A stretch of 64,000 nt of DNA. Source: Paraburkholderia aspalathi (lineage in GTDB: Bacteria > Pseudomonadota > Gammaproteobacteria > Burkholderiales > Burkholderiaceae). The position numbers and the translations under genes were made by a program. The notes beneath the pieces are model-generated. The model had not been told where the DNA came from and ran no database searches. It saw only the letters and a program-made list of their open reading frames with translations. Positions 20,114-29,129 of this stretch are shown here, piece by piece (the first letter of the stretch is position 1; the number at the start of each line of letters is the position of its first letter). The DNA lies in the NCBI RefSeq assembly GCF_900116445.1, contig NZ_FPBH01000005.1, forward strand, positions 372,001-436,000, in the 5' to 3' direction.

Positions 20114-21499
20114 GTGAGCACTCAGGATAGCCAGGCGGCCACTCTCGGCCTCGCCCCCACTTTGCCGTCCGCCGCAGCGGCGGCCGTGCGCGGCCCCGTT
20201 CCTCTGGATGACGTTCCGTTGAACGCGTTCCACGTCAAGATCGCCGGGTTGACGTTCGGCGCTCACTTTACTGAAGGGTTTGCACTCGGCACGATCGGCT
20301 ATGCGCTGGCGTCGCTGAATCGCCAGATGCCGCTCGACGCGTTCTGGATGGGCATGATAGGCAGTTCCGCGCTGATGGGCATCTTTGTCGGCAGCCTCGT
20401 GTTTGGCTGGCTGTCGGATCGTCTGGGACGGCAGAAGATCTTTTTGCTGAGTTTTCTGATCATCACAGCAGCAGCGTTCGCGCAGTTTTACGTGAGTTCG
20501 CCGTTCGAGTTGTGTCTACTGCGGGTGTTGATCGGCTTCGGCATGGGCGGCGATTTTGCGGTCGGGCACGCGATTCTCGCCGAGTTCTCGCCACGCAAGC
20601 ATCGCGGTACCTTGCTCGGCTCGTTCAGCGTGGTGTGGACGATCGGCTATGTGGTCGCCAACGTGCTCGGCATGCAGTACGCCGACGCGTCGCCGGATGC
20701 GTGGCGCTGGCTGCTTGCGTCCGCTGGCATTCCCGCGCTGATCGTGCTGATTTTGCGTATGGGCACGCCGGAATCGCCGCGTTGGTTGCACGGCAAGGGA
20801 CGTGTTGCTGAAGCCAAGGCAATCGTGCTCAAGCACTTCGGCCCTAACGTAACGCTTGACGGCGGCGACGACGAACACGCGCAAGCTCGCGGCGGCTTCA
20901 TGCGCCTGTTCAAGAAGGACCTGATCCGCAGAACGATCTTCAACTGTGCGTTCTTTGTGTGCCTCGTGATTCCGTACTTCGCGATCTACACGTTTCTGCC
21001 CACCATTCTTAAAGCGATCCATTTGAACGACGGATCGGGTGCGGATTTTCTGTTGAACGGCTTCCTCGTGCTTGGTGCGCTGATTGGTATCTGGCTCACC
21101 ATTAAGTTATCGCGCCGTGCGTTTCTGATCGGCTCGTTCGCGGTGACGTGCATGTCGCTGATTGCGTTGAGCCTGCTGCCGGAGTCCGCAACGCTTGCGA
21201 TGATCGTCGCGTTCGCGATCTTCACGCTGACGATGTCGGCGTTCTCGAACCTAGTCGGTGTGTTTCCGCCGGAGTGCTTTCCGACCGAGGTGCGTGCGTG
21301 TGGTGTCGGGCTGGCGATTGCGTGTAGCCGTCTCGGTTCGGCCGTCGGCACGTTTCTGTTGCCGCTCGGCATCCTCCACCTGGGTTTTCACGCGACGATG
21401 ATGGTGCTTGCTGTTGTCCTGCTGATCGGTATGGTGGTGTCGATTGCATGGGCGCCTGAAACGAAGCACCTGACCTTGAACGAAGCTAGCGGCGCTTAG
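20114..21499 (+). CDS. MFS transporter (organic-acid/aromatic-acid type)
   Basis: 461-residue major facilitator with 12 predicted membrane helices. The signature GWLSDRLGRQKIFL follows helix 2 and RVLIGFGMGGDFAVG lies in helix 4, with the repeat-domain motif ESPRWL after helix 6, typical of sugar-porter and aromatic/organic acid:H+ symporter (AAHS-like) members. GTG start at 20114 with AAGGAG upstream. It ends the fae-AKR-ALDH cluster after a 173-bp gap and is closed by a strong terminator, so it is likely the uptake system for that pathway's substrate. Confidence 0.9.
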   Translation: MSTQDSQAATLGLAPTLPSAAAAAVRGPVPLDDVPLNAFHVKIAGLTFGAHFTEGFALGTIGYALASLNRQMPLDAFWMGMIGSSALMGIFVGSLVFGWLSDRLGRQKIFLLSFLIITAAAFAQFYVSSPFELCLLRVLIGFGMGGDFAVGHAILAEFSPRKHRGTLLGSFSVVWTIGYVVANVLGMQYADASPDAWRWLLASAGIPALIVLILRMGTPESPRWLHGKGRVAEAKAIVLKHFGPNVTLDGGDDEHAQARGGFMRLFKKDLIRRTIFNCAFFVCLVIPYFAIYTFLPTILKAIHLNDGSGADFLLNGFLVLGALIGIWLTIKLSRRAFLIGSFAVTCMSLIALSLLPESATLAMIVAFAIFTLTMSAFSNLVGVFPPECFPTEVRACGVGLAIACSRLGSAVGTFLLPLGILHLGFHATMMVLAVVLLIGMVVSIAWAPETKHLTLNEASGA

Positions 21500-21520
21500 T
21501 CTGCGGTTAGCGCTGTTCAG

Positions 21521-21560
21521 AAACTCCCGCCGCATCGGCAACAATGCGGTGGGAGTTTTT
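21521..21560 (+). terminator. Rho-independent terminator of the fae-MFS operon
   Basis: Arms AAACTCCCGCCGCAT and ATGCGGTGGGAGTTT pair over 15 positions with one wobble, around an 8-nt loop, followed by further T residues. It lies 22 bp after the MFS stop. Confidence 0.85.
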
Positions 21561-21893
21561 CAATTACGTGGCCGCGAGCCGGCCGGAGACGCTCCAGGCA
21601 TTTGTCGAACAGGTCCTAATCGCCGATCGCGCATCCGTCCCCCAAACCCCATTTCCATACGTCAGCCCCCATGACGTGTATCATTCGTTCCCTGCGCTGT
21701 TCTGTGCCGGCAATTCCCGTATTTCCAAACGCTCGTTCGTAACCTGGTTGGTTGTGACGCGGCGGAGTTGCCATCGTGACGCGGGTCTCAGATCCAACTC
21801 CCGCAGCTCGACGCCGCCGCGCCAGACGTGGCAGACCCGAGGCCACAAGCTTCGGGACACCGCCCGAACCTCTATCCGTGACCGCCAGACCCG
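21561..21893. other. 333-bp intergenic region upstream of prfC
   Basis: No coding sequence or repeat that I can support. It must hold the prfC promoter. No clear ribosome-binding site is visible immediately before the prfC ATG. Confidence 0.45.
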
Positions 21894-23495
21894 ATGTCAG
21901 TCTCCGAACTCAGACGCCGCCGCACGTTCGCGGTTATTTCCCACCCGGACGCGGGCAAAACCACGCTCACTGAAAAGCTGCTGCTGTTCTCGGGCGCGAT
22001 TCAGATCGCCGGTACCGTGAAGGGCCGCAAGAGCAATCGCTACGCGACCTCGGACTGGATGGAGATCGAAAAGCAGCGCGGCATTTCCGTCGCCAGTTCG
22101 GTCATGCAGTTCGAGTACGGTGACGCCGTCATCAATCTGCTCGATACCCCGGGCCACGAGGACTTCTCGGAAGATACCTACCGCGTGCTGACGGCGGTCG
22201 ACGCCGCCGTGATGGTGATCGACGGCGCCAACGGTGTGGAAGCGCAAACGCTGAAGCTGCTCGAAGTCTGCCGCAGCCGCAAGACGCCGATCGTCACCTT
22301 CATCAACAAGCTCGACCGCGAAGTGCGCGAGCCGCTCGAACTGCTCGATGAAATCGAGCAGCATTTGGGCGTCGCCGCCGTGCCGTTCACATGGCCGATC
22401 GGTATGGGCAAGGACTTCCAGGGCGTCTACGACATTCAGCATGACCAGGTGCGCCTGTTCCGGGCCGGGCAGGATAAGGCGGGCGGGGCGGTCGAAACGT
22501 TGCAAGCGCTCAGCGACGAAGAAGGCGAACGCCGCTTCGGCCATAGCTGGGTCAAGGCGAAAGAAGAGATTGATCTGATCACCGGCGCGTCGCCTGATTT
22601 CGATCGCGAGCAGTTCCTCGCAGGTCAGCAATCCCCGGTGCTGTTCGGGTCGGCGATTAATAACTTCGGCGTGAAGGAAATTCTCGATGCGCTGGTCGAT
22701 CTGGCGCCGCCGCCGTCGATGCGCATGACCGTGCAACGTCCGGTGATGCCGGACGAGCCGAAGTTCACCGGCGTCGTCTTCAAGGTGCAGGCGAACATGG
22801 ATCTCGCGCACCGTGACCGCGTGGCGTTCATTCGCGTGTGTTCGGGGCACTTCGAGCGCGGCATGGCGGTTAAGGTGACGCGCACGAACAAGACCTTCCG
22901 CGCGAATAACGTGGTGACGTTCCTGTCGCAGCGTCGTGAGACGGTGAGCGAGGCGTACCCGGGCGACATCATCGGTATCCCGAATCACGGCACGTTGAGC
23001 CTCGGCGATACGCTGACCGAAGGCGAGCTTCTGCAGTTCGTCGGCTTGCCGTTCTTCGCGCCGGAAATTTTCCAGACGGTGGAAGTGGTCGATCCGATGC
23101 GCGCCAAGCAACTCGGCGAAGCGCTGAAGCAACTCGGCGAGGAAGGCGCGATTCAGGTGTTCCGTCCGGAAGTCGGCGGTCTGATGATTCTCGGCGCGGT
23201 CGGTCAACTGCAGTTCGAAGTGGTGTCGCACCGCTTGTCGACGGAATACAAGGTCGATGTGCGGATGGCGCCGGCGCGCTATCGCATGTCGCGTTGGGTG
23301 ACGTGTGACGATGCAGCCGAATTGCGCCGTTTTACGGATTCGTACGCGGCGCGGATCGCGCTCGATGCATCGGATGCGCCGACATACCTGGCCTCGCACG
23401 TGTCGGAGATTGAAGTCGCGCAGAAGGCGTGGCCGAAGATCGTGTTCAACGAATTGCGCGAGCATTCAGGCGCGCCGTTCAAGAAGGCGATGTAA
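21894..23495 (+). CDS. prfC: peptide chain release factor 3
   Basis: 533-residue class II release factor, a translational GTPase that removes RF1/RF2 from the ribosome after peptide release. G1 motif SHPDAGKT (16-23), switch-2 DTPGHEDFSEDT, G4 NKLDRE and the RF3-specific segments ATSDWMEIEKQRGISVASSVMQ and VVDPMRAKQLGEALKQLGEEG are all present. Full family length, so intact. It is a single gene closed by a strong bidirectional terminator at 23541-23573. Very high confidence by family signature. Confidence 0.97.
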   Translation: MSVSELRRRRTFAVISHPDAGKTTLTEKLLLFSGAIQIAGTVKGRKSNRYATSDWMEIEKQRGISVASSVMQFEYGDAVINLLDTPGHEDFSEDTYRVLTAVDAAVMVIDGANGVEAQTLKLLEVCRSRKTPIVTFINKLDREVREPLELLDEIEQHLGVAAVPFTWPIGMGKDFQGVYDIQHDQVRLFRAGQDKAGGAVETLQALSDEEGERRFGHSWVKAKEEIDLITGASPDFDREQFLAGQQSPVLFGSAINNFGVKEILDALVDLAPPPSMRMTVQRPVMPDEPKFTGVVFKVQANMDLAHRDRVAFIRVCSGHFERGMAVKVTRTNKTFRANNVVTFLSQRRETVSEAYPGDIIGIPNHGTLSLGDTLTEGELLQFVGLPFFAPEIFQTVEVVDPMRAKQLGEALKQLGEEGAIQVFRPEVGGLMILGAVGQLQFEVVSHRLSTEYKVDVRMAPARYRMSRWVTCDDAAELRRFTDSYAARIALDASDAPTYLASHVSEIEVAQKAWPKIVFNELREHSGAPFKKAM

Positions 23496-23540
23496 CGTCG
23501 TCCGGCCGCGAGCGCTCAGTGCTTGCGTCGTTAGACGAAT

Positions 23541-23573
23541 AAAAAGCCGCGTCGAAAAAACGCGGCTTTTTTT
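23541..23573. terminator. bidirectional intrinsic terminator between prfC and the LysR gene
   Basis: Stem AAAAAGCCGCG/CGCGGCTTTTT with a 9-nt loop rich in A, flanked by T residues on the plus strand and A residues on the other side. It serves prfC (plus) and the convergent LysR gene (minus). Confidence 0.88.
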
Positions 23574-23616
23574 CGCTCCTACTTTGCCGTTCGCAATGCA
23601 GAGCAGCCGCAGCGCC

Positions 23617-24486
23617 TCACTCCATCTTCAAAACCTCTTCCCTCATCCAACCGGCAAACGCTTGCACATGTTCAAGCGACGCATGGTGTTGCGCCACGTC
23701 GAGCCAGTAGCCGTACGGCCCGGCTACTTCAACATCGGAAAACCGCGCGAGACTCCCGTCCGCCAGTTCCTCGACGATCATGTTCCGATCGACCACCGCC
23801 AGCCCCGCGCCTTTGCGCGCGGCGCGGATCGCCTGCTCCAGCGTAGAAAACTCGATGCCGTTTTCCGCGTAGCGTGCGGGCAGGCCCGCTTTCGCCAGCC
23901 AGTTCGGCCATAGGTCCAGGCGGGCGTCGTTATGCAGGACGTGCAGCGCGGGCAAATGCTCGAGCAGCATGTCGAGTGATTCGCTGAGCAGACCCGGTGC
24001 GCCGACCAGTACGTGACGCTCGGTCATCAGCAATTCGGAATGTGCACCCGCCAGTGCGTTTCGGCCGAAGCGGATGACGCAGTGACAGTCTTCCGTGGGC
24101 GACGTGCGAACGGACAGTTCGACATCGGGCAATTCGTCTCCCAGCGAACCGAGCCGCGGCGAGAACCATTGGGTCGCAAAGGTGGGCGGCACGGCGACGA
24201 CGAGACGCCGCCGCCCTTTGGCCGCAGTGATCTGACGAAAGCCGCGCTCGATGGTGTCGAAGGCCTCGGAGAGGCAAGGCAGGAACTGCAGCCCGGCCGG
24301 CGTCAGCCGGATACCCTTGTGATCGCGCTCAAACAGCTTCGCGCCGAGCGATTCCTCGAGCAGTTTGATCTGCCGGCTCACCGCGCCTTGGGTGACGCAT
24401 AGCGCAGTGGCCGCGCGGTTAAAGCTCATGTGCCGGGCTGTTTCTTCAAAGAAGCGCAACGCGATCAGTGATGGCAAGCGCCGCAT
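23617..24486 (-). CDS. LysR family regulator, GcvA-like
   Basis: 289 residues. N-terminal helix-turn-helix (LIALRFFEETARHMSFNRAATALCVTQGAVSRQIKLLEESLGAKLFERD) followed by a LysR effector-binding domain of the GcvA/AmpR-like type (VVAVPPTFATQWFSPRLG). These proteins bind operators near their own divergent promoter. The divergent neighbour is the large Pat-like acetyltransferase, 362 bp away, a possible target. The effector is unknown. The start at 24486 gives the canonical RLPSLIALRFF beginning of the family. Confidence 0.9.
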   Translation of the reverse strand: MRRLPSLIALRFFEETARHMSFNRAATALCVTQGAVSRQIKLLEESLGAKLFERDHKGIRLTPAGLQFLPCLSEAFDTIERGFRQITAAKGRRRLVVAVPPTFATQWFSPRLGSLGDELPDVELSVRTSPTEDCHCVIRFGRNALAGAHSELLMTERHVLVGAPGLLSESLDMLLEHLPALHVLHNDARLDLWPNWLAKAGLPARYAENGIEFSTLEQAIRAARKGAGLAVVDRNMIVEELADGSLARFSDVEVAGPYGYWLDVAQHHASLEHVQAFAGWMREEVLKME

Positions 24487-24848
24487 AAATCACCTTCTGT
24501 CTCTTTGTTCGTCCGGAGCGGGCGTGACGGTTGTCGCGTGCCTGCTCGCGGAATCCATGTTCGTGCCGCGCGTTGTCTCCGACGCGCCATGCCGCCATCA
24601 ATCAGCCCGCACGTTTCAAAGGCAAACGGGCTGGTCGGGCATCCCTAGGATTGTCGCATTCAGGCTTGATATTTTGCCTGATCGCGCTAAAAAAATTCTG
24701 GCGTGCGTTGGTGCGGATCAAGTGGATTTCGTCCACGTCACGCCGTGTTTTCAGAACCGCCGCCGCGCAAGCTCTGGACTTCGCCTATCCTGACGAAGAC
24801 GCGCGCCACCTGGCCGCCGTGCCTACTTCACACTCCGCTGGAGCGCCC
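24487..24848. other. 362-bp divergent promoter region
   Basis: Lies between the LysR regulator and the acetyltransferase. The acetyltransferase frame is open through it but without family-like sequence. The stretch around 24665-24705 is AT-richer, containing AAAAAAATTC, and could be promoter or regulator-binding DNA. Confidence 0.45.
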
Positions 24849-27344
24849 GTGACCGTTCGCAACCTAGACGCCCTGTTCCGCCCTAAATCCGTCGCCGTGA
24901 TCGGCGCTTCCGAGCGGCCGGGCAGCACCGGCGCAATGGTGTGGGCGCGTGTGCTGGAAGGCGGCTTCGAGGGCCCTGTCTGGCCGGTCAATCCGAAATA
25001 CGAGACGCTCGGCGGACGTAAGGTGATTGGCGATGTCGGCGATTTGCCGCAAGCGCCTACCGTCGCGCTGATCTGCACGCCGCCCGATACGTGGCCCGGC
25101 ATCATCCACAAGCTCGGCGGATTGGGCACGCGCGCGGCGATCATCGTCGGCGAGGTGCGGAGCGATGAGGACCGCATGCATCTCCGACATGCGCTCTCGG
25201 CGGCGCGGCCGCATTTGCTGCGCATCGTCGGGCCGGGCAGTCTCGGGGTGGTGTCGCCGGCGTTCCACGCGCATTTCGGTGCGCCGTCGTGCACGGTGAA
25301 GGCGGGTGGCGTGGCATGGGTGTCGCAATCGAATGCACTGACGAATGCCGTGCTCGGTTGGGCGCATGCGCGCGGCCTTGGCTTTTCGCACGCCGTGGCG
25401 CTGGGTGGCGAAGCCGACGTGGACGCCGGCGACGTGCTCGACTATCTGGCGAGCGATCCCGGCACGCGCGCGATCCTCCTGGAGTTGGATACGGTGCGCG
25501 CCGCGCGTAAATTCATGTCGGCGGCTCGCGCCGCGGCGCGCAACAAACCGGTACTGGCACTACGCTCAGGCCGCGCCGATCCGGCCGACGCGCTGTACAC
25601 CGCTGCATTCCGCCGCGCGGGCATGGTGCGTGTCGACTCGCTCGACGATCTGCTCGATGAAATCGAAACGCTCGGCGTGGGCCGGGTGGCGGCAGGCGCG
25701 ACCGCGACGCTGATCACCAGCGACAGCGGTCTCGCCACGCTCGCCTGCGACGCCTTTGCCGCCGCCGGGGACACGCTCGCGCCGTGGCCCGCCGAAGCGG
25801 ACGCGGCGCTAAGCGAAGCGCTGCCGCACGCGGTGGCGGGCAATCCGCTACGACTCGGCGACGATGCGCGCCCCGAGCATTTCGGCACCGCGCTCAAACT
25901 GCTCGCCGAGCATCGCAGCACGGGCACGGCCTTCGTGGTCCACGCGTCGACGCATGGCGCGCCGGTCGGTGAGGTCGCGCAGGCATTGATCGCGAATCAG
26001 CGCTTCGCCTATCGTGGGCTGCTCGCATGCTTTTTCGGCGGCGTGGATGCGGCCACGCGCGATGCGCTGCATGCGCAAGGCATTCCGGTTCATACGACGC
26101 CGCAGCGATTGGCGCGCGCCTTTGCGCGTCTGGTCGACTACCGGATGGGCCGCGAGTTGCTGATGCAGACGCCGGAAGGTTTGCCGGCGCAGATACCCGA
26201 AGCAATCGACGCCGCTCGGGCGCAAGCCCGCGCCGCGCTTGCAGCAGGTGAGCACCAACTAACCGGGGCGGCAGCGGCACAGTTTCTTGAGCGTTTTGGG
26301 CTGAGCGTTGAAACGCAAGGGGGCGACCCGACGACGAAAGAAGCATTAGCGCAAGGCGCTACGCAAGGATCGACGCAAGTGCTATCCCAACAAGCCGCGC
26401 AGCAATCCGCCGCAGCGCCGGCACAAGCAGATTGCGAGGAACTGGTCGCCGCGCAGTCGCGCAAGCCGGTTGTCGCCCTCGCCGTCGAACTTCACGACGA
26501 CGACAACTTCGGCCCCGTTTTCCGCTTCACCGCGCCGTCGACGGATGGCGTGTCCGAGCCGTTGCGCGTCTACGGCTTGCCGCCACTCAATCCGATGCTC
26601 GCACGCGACATGGTCACGCACTCGCGCTACGCGCGCCTGATCGATCCCGAGCCGGCATTAACCGCATTGACGGCGCTTTCGCAGGCGGTCTGCGACGTCA
26701 AGGAGATCGTCGGCCTCTCGCTGACGCTGCGAGTGTTTAAGGACCACGTGGTGGTAGTCGAGCCGACCCTCAGCCTGGCGGCGAAGCGCAGCCGGCTTGC
26801 GATCGTGCCCTATCCGCGCCGCTTCGAAGAGACGCTCGATTGGCAGGGTCTGCGTGTGACGATCCGGCCGATCCGTCCGGAAGACGAAGCCGCGCATCAC
26901 GATTTCGTCGAAGCGATGACGCCGGAAGATTTACGTTTGCGTTTCTTCGGCGCAGTGGGCAGCTTTGATCATTCACAGCTCGCGCGCATGACGCAGATCG
27001 ACTACGACCGCGAAATGGCGCTGATCGCGACGGTCACCAGCGAAGACGGTTTCACGCGCACGCTCGGCGTCGTGCGCGCCGTTGCTGATCCCGACAACGA
27101 GACAGCCGAGTTCGCCGTGGCAGTGCGCTCCGACCAGAAAGGCCGGCGCCTTGGACAATTGCTGATGGATCGGATCATCAAGTACGCGCGGGCGCGCGGC
27201 ATCCACTGGCTGGTAGGCGAGGCGTTGCGGGAGAATGCGCCAATGATCGCGCTAGCCAGGTCCTGCGGCTTCACCATCACGCCGACGGAAGATCCTGGCG
27301 TGGTCGGCTTCAGGATGGCGCTGGATGAACCGGCGCAAGCTTAA
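24849..27344 (+). CDS. Pat-like acyl-CoA synthetase/GNAT acetyltransferase
   Basis: 831 residues. Order: CoA-binding Rossmann domain (RNLDALFRPKSVAVIGASERPGSTG), succinyl-CoA-ligase-like domains (about 150-430), a remnant of the ATP-grasp region, and a C-terminal GNAT acetyltransferase (about 665-820; LRVTIRPIRPEDEAAHHDFVEAMTPEDLRLRFF, AVRSDQKGRRLGQLLMDRIIKYA). Full-length Pat/YfiQ relatives acetylate lysines, notably on acetyl-CoA synthetase. Here the ATP-grasp N-lobe, with its usual HKSDVGGV-type segment, is missing and replaced by a Gln/Ala/Thr-rich linker (about 485-535) before VALAVELHDDDNFGPVFRF. The GTG start at 24849 is chosen for the GGAG 5 nt upstream; another GTG lies at 24819. Likely a lysine acetyltransferase that has lost ATP-grasp function. 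Confidence 0.85.
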   Translation: MTVRNLDALFRPKSVAVIGASERPGSTGAMVWARVLEGGFEGPVWPVNPKYETLGGRKVIGDVGDLPQAPTVALICTPPDTWPGIIHKLGGLGTRAAIIVGEVRSDEDRMHLRHALSAARPHLLRIVGPGSLGVVSPAFHAHFGAPSCTVKAGGVAWVSQSNALTNAVLGWAHARGLGFSHAVALGGEADVDAGDVLDYLASDPGTRAILLELDTVRAARKFMSAARAAARNKPVLALRSGRADPADALYTAAFRRAGMVRVDSLDDLLDEIETLGVGRVAAGATATLITSDSGLATLACDAFAAAGDTLAPWPAEADAALSEALPHAVAGNPLRLGDDARPEHFGTALKLLAEHRSTGTAFVVHASTHGAPVGEVAQALIANQRFAYRGLLACFFGGVDAATRDALHAQGIPVHTTPQRLARAFARLVDYRMGRELLMQTPEGLPAQIPEAIDAARAQARAALAAGEHQLTGAAAAQFLERFGLSVETQGGDPTTKEALAQGATQGSTQVLSQQAAQQSAAAPAQADCEELVAAQSRKPVVALAVELHDDDNFGPVFRFTAPSTDGVSEPLRVYGLPPLNPMLARDMVTHSRYARLIDPEPALTALTALSQAVCDVKEIVGLSLTLRVFKDHVVVVEPTLSLAAKRSRLAIVPYPRRFEETLDWQGLRVTIRPIRPEDEAAHHDFVEAMTPEDLRLRFFGAVGSFDHSQLARMTQIDYDREMALIATVTSEDGFTRTLGVVRAVADPDNETAEFAVAVRSDQKGRRLGQLLMDRIIKYARARGIHWLVGEALRENAPMIALARSCGFTITPTEDPGVVGFRMALDEPAQA

Positions 27345-27450
27345 GTTGGCGGGGACGGCGCTTGCCGAAGCTCACAGACACAAGGCCGCCTGCTATGACT
27401 GTGACGCCAGGCCGCGGCGATTCGCGACCCAGGCGTTGTGACTTCAGCAG

Positions 27451-27996
27451 TTAAGCCGGCAACTTCGCCGCTGCTTCGTCGACCTGCGTGCGGGTCACGG
27501 ACAACTCTTCCAGCAGCGCTTCAGCGTACACAGCGCCGGTTTCGCGTTCCAGGCGCGCGATGGTCGCGGCGCAACGGTTCGCGTCCTTCAGCGTCGCGAT
27601 GAACGACTTCACCGATTCACCCGCCTTGAAGGCGTCGAACAGCGGCACGCGGATGTCGTCCGGCAGCGGACGCGCCGTCCATTGATACGGCTTGCCGTTG
27701 AACGTGAACTGCGGCGGCAATACGCGCTCTTTCTTCGCAGCCGGAATCAGGCCGAAGGTGCGCGCGGCGTCGCCGATCTGCTCGGCCGAAAACAGCTCGT
27801 CCGGGCTGATGTCGAATTGCTGAATGAAGGTCTCGATGCTGTGCATCGCTGCAGCGCGGTCGTCACGGCGCTTTTGCGCATGAGCGACGATGTCGCGCAG
27901 TTCGTCGGCTTCTTCGGGCGTGATCGTGAAGCTCGACTGCTTCTGCTGAAGTTCGGAAAAACGCTGGAATTCGGAATCGGTCAGAAGTTTCGCCAT
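27451..27996 (-). CDS. hypothetical cytoplasmic protein
   Basis: 181 residues, soluble, acidic to neutral. Helical N-terminus (LLTDSEFQRFSELQQKQSSF, PEEADELRDIVAHAQKRRDDRAAAMHSIETFIQQF), a middle AEQIGDAARTFGLIPAAKK that loosely recalls the linker of H-NS proteins, then FTFNGKPYQWTARPLPDD and a helical end (RCAATIARLERETGAVYAEALLEEL). It may be a DNA-associated protein, but the similarity is too weak for a call. No signal peptide or membrane helix. It lies downstream of the IclR gene on the same strand with a 77-bp gap. Confidence 0.7.
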   Translation of the reverse strand: MAKLLTDSEFQRFSELQQKQSSFTITPEEADELRDIVAHAQKRRDDRAAAMHSIETFIQQFDISPDELFSAEQIGDAARTFGLIPAAKKERVLPPQFTFNGKPYQWTARPLPDDIRVPLFDAFKAGESVKSFIATLKDANRCAATIARLERETGAVYAEALLEELSVTRTQVDEAAAKLPA

Positions 27997-28073
27997 TGCT
28001 TGATCGTTGAGCGCGCATGAGGAGACCCCTGCGGCGTGATTTTTGAAAGGGTCGCCATTCTAAACCATGTGCA

Positions 28074-28892
28074 TTAAACAGCCTCTTCCCGAAACATCGA
28101 GAGCGCCTGCACCGTCTCACGCAGCAGCGCCGTTGCCGCCTCCAGCGTCGGCGCGACGTATTCGTCGATGCGCCGCAGGTACGGACACGTGAGCACCGCG
28201 ATCGCCTGACCGGACGGCCCCTGAATCGGAAACGTGACGTCCGTGACACCGAAGGTCTGCTGACTGTCCTTCTGCGAAAAACCCGCCGCGCGAATCCGCT
28301 CGCATGCCTGTTCCAGGGCTTCGCGATCGATCGTGACTTCGCCTTTCACCTTGGTGTGTTCGGCCAGCATCTGGTCGCGTTGCTCGACGCTTTGAAACGC
28401 GAGCATCACGCGGCCCGAACCCGTATCGATCAGGCCGACCCGCGAGCCGAGCCGCACCGACATGCCCCACGTGCCCGGTCCGTCCACCTGCGCGATCACC
28501 AGCAGATTGCCGCGGTCGTACACCACGAGGTGACACGATTGCTCGGCAGCGTCGGCAAAACGCTGCATGAGCGGCAGCGCTTCGGAGATCAGGCGGTTCA
28601 TCGGCGGATGACGATGCGCGAGCGCATACAGCTTCAGGCTCAGCGAATAACGGTCGCCCGCCGCCGAGCGCACCACGTACTGCCGTGCGACCAGTCGCTC
28701 CAGCATCCGGTACATCTCGCTCGCGTTGCGTCCCAGCCGCTTGGTGATTTCGGCGCGCGTCAGCCCTTCTTTCTGCTCGGCGAGCAGTTCCAGGATGTCG
28801 AGGCCCTTGTCCAACGCGGGGGCGCGGTAACGGTCGGCGTCGTCTTTGTCGTCTGCGTCCATGGTGAGCGAGGTTCCGTGTGTTGTTCTCAT
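28074..28892 (-). CDS. IclR family regulator of the sugar locus
   Basis: 272 residues. N-terminal winged helix (YRAPALDKGLDILELLAEQKEGLTRAEITKRLGRNASEMYRMLERLVARQYVVR) and C-terminal IclR effector-binding domain (GSRVGLIDTGSGRVMLAF, AAGFSQKDSQQTFGVTDVTFPI). IclR proteins bind palindromic operators as dimers and respond to small carboxylates or sugars. The gene is divergent from the ABC transporter and the catabolic genes, and a 20-bp perfect palindrome overlaps the predicted transporter promoter, so it is probably their repressor. The start is uncertain: ATG at 28892 (MRTTHGTSL) or 28862 (MDADDKDD); neither has a clear ribosome-binding site. Confidence 0.88.
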   Translation of the reverse strand: MRTTHGTSLTMDADDKDDADRYRAPALDKGLDILELLAEQKEGLTRAEITKRLGRNASEMYRMLERLVARQYVVRSAAGDRYSLSLKLYALAHRHPPMNRLISEALPLMQRFADAAEQSCHLVVYDRGNLLVIAQVDGPGTWGMSVRLGSRVGLIDTGSGRVMLAFQSVEQRDQMLAEHTKVKGEVTIDREALEQACERIRAAGFSQKDSQQTFGVTDVTFPIQGPSGQAIAVLTCPYLRRIDEYVAPTLEAATALLRETVQALSMFREEAV

Positions 28893-28983
28893 TATCTGGC
28901 GCGTGAGTGTAAGTGCGTGGGGAATCTCGTGCGAGGTGGCACGCGCCAGGGGAAACACCGAGGCATGATGCAGTGCACATCGC

Positions 28984-29034
28984 TTGACTTCGAAAAGTCC
29001 GTATATGAATAATACGTTCATTGGTGAATGAACG
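28984..29034 (+). promoter_or_regulatory. promoter and palindromic operator of the sugar operon
   Basis: TTGACT (28984-28989) and AATAAT (29008-29013) with an 18-bp spacer look like a sigma-70 promoter. Immediately downstream, CGTTCATTGGTGAATGAACG (29015-29034) is a perfect palindrome with 8-bp arms, placed over the expected start point where a repressor would block. The divergent IclR gene is the obvious candidate regulator. The leader to the first gene is about 95-110 nt. Confidence 0.6.
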
Positions 29035-29129
29035 CACACCAATACTTCATAAGAAAGCGCAGGACCAAGTGCCCACCACTCGCATGGCGGGTTCACGCAG
29101 TTCCCACAACGCATCAGCAGGAGACAACC

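Noticed and set aside
21897..23465. 522-codon minus-strand frame opposite prfC
   Set aside because: Antisense shadow of a certain gene with no motif of its own.
24531..24848. 106-codon N-terminal extension of the Pat-like protein
   Set aside because: Family homology begins at NLDALFRPKSVAVIG, and GTG 24849 has GGAG upstream.
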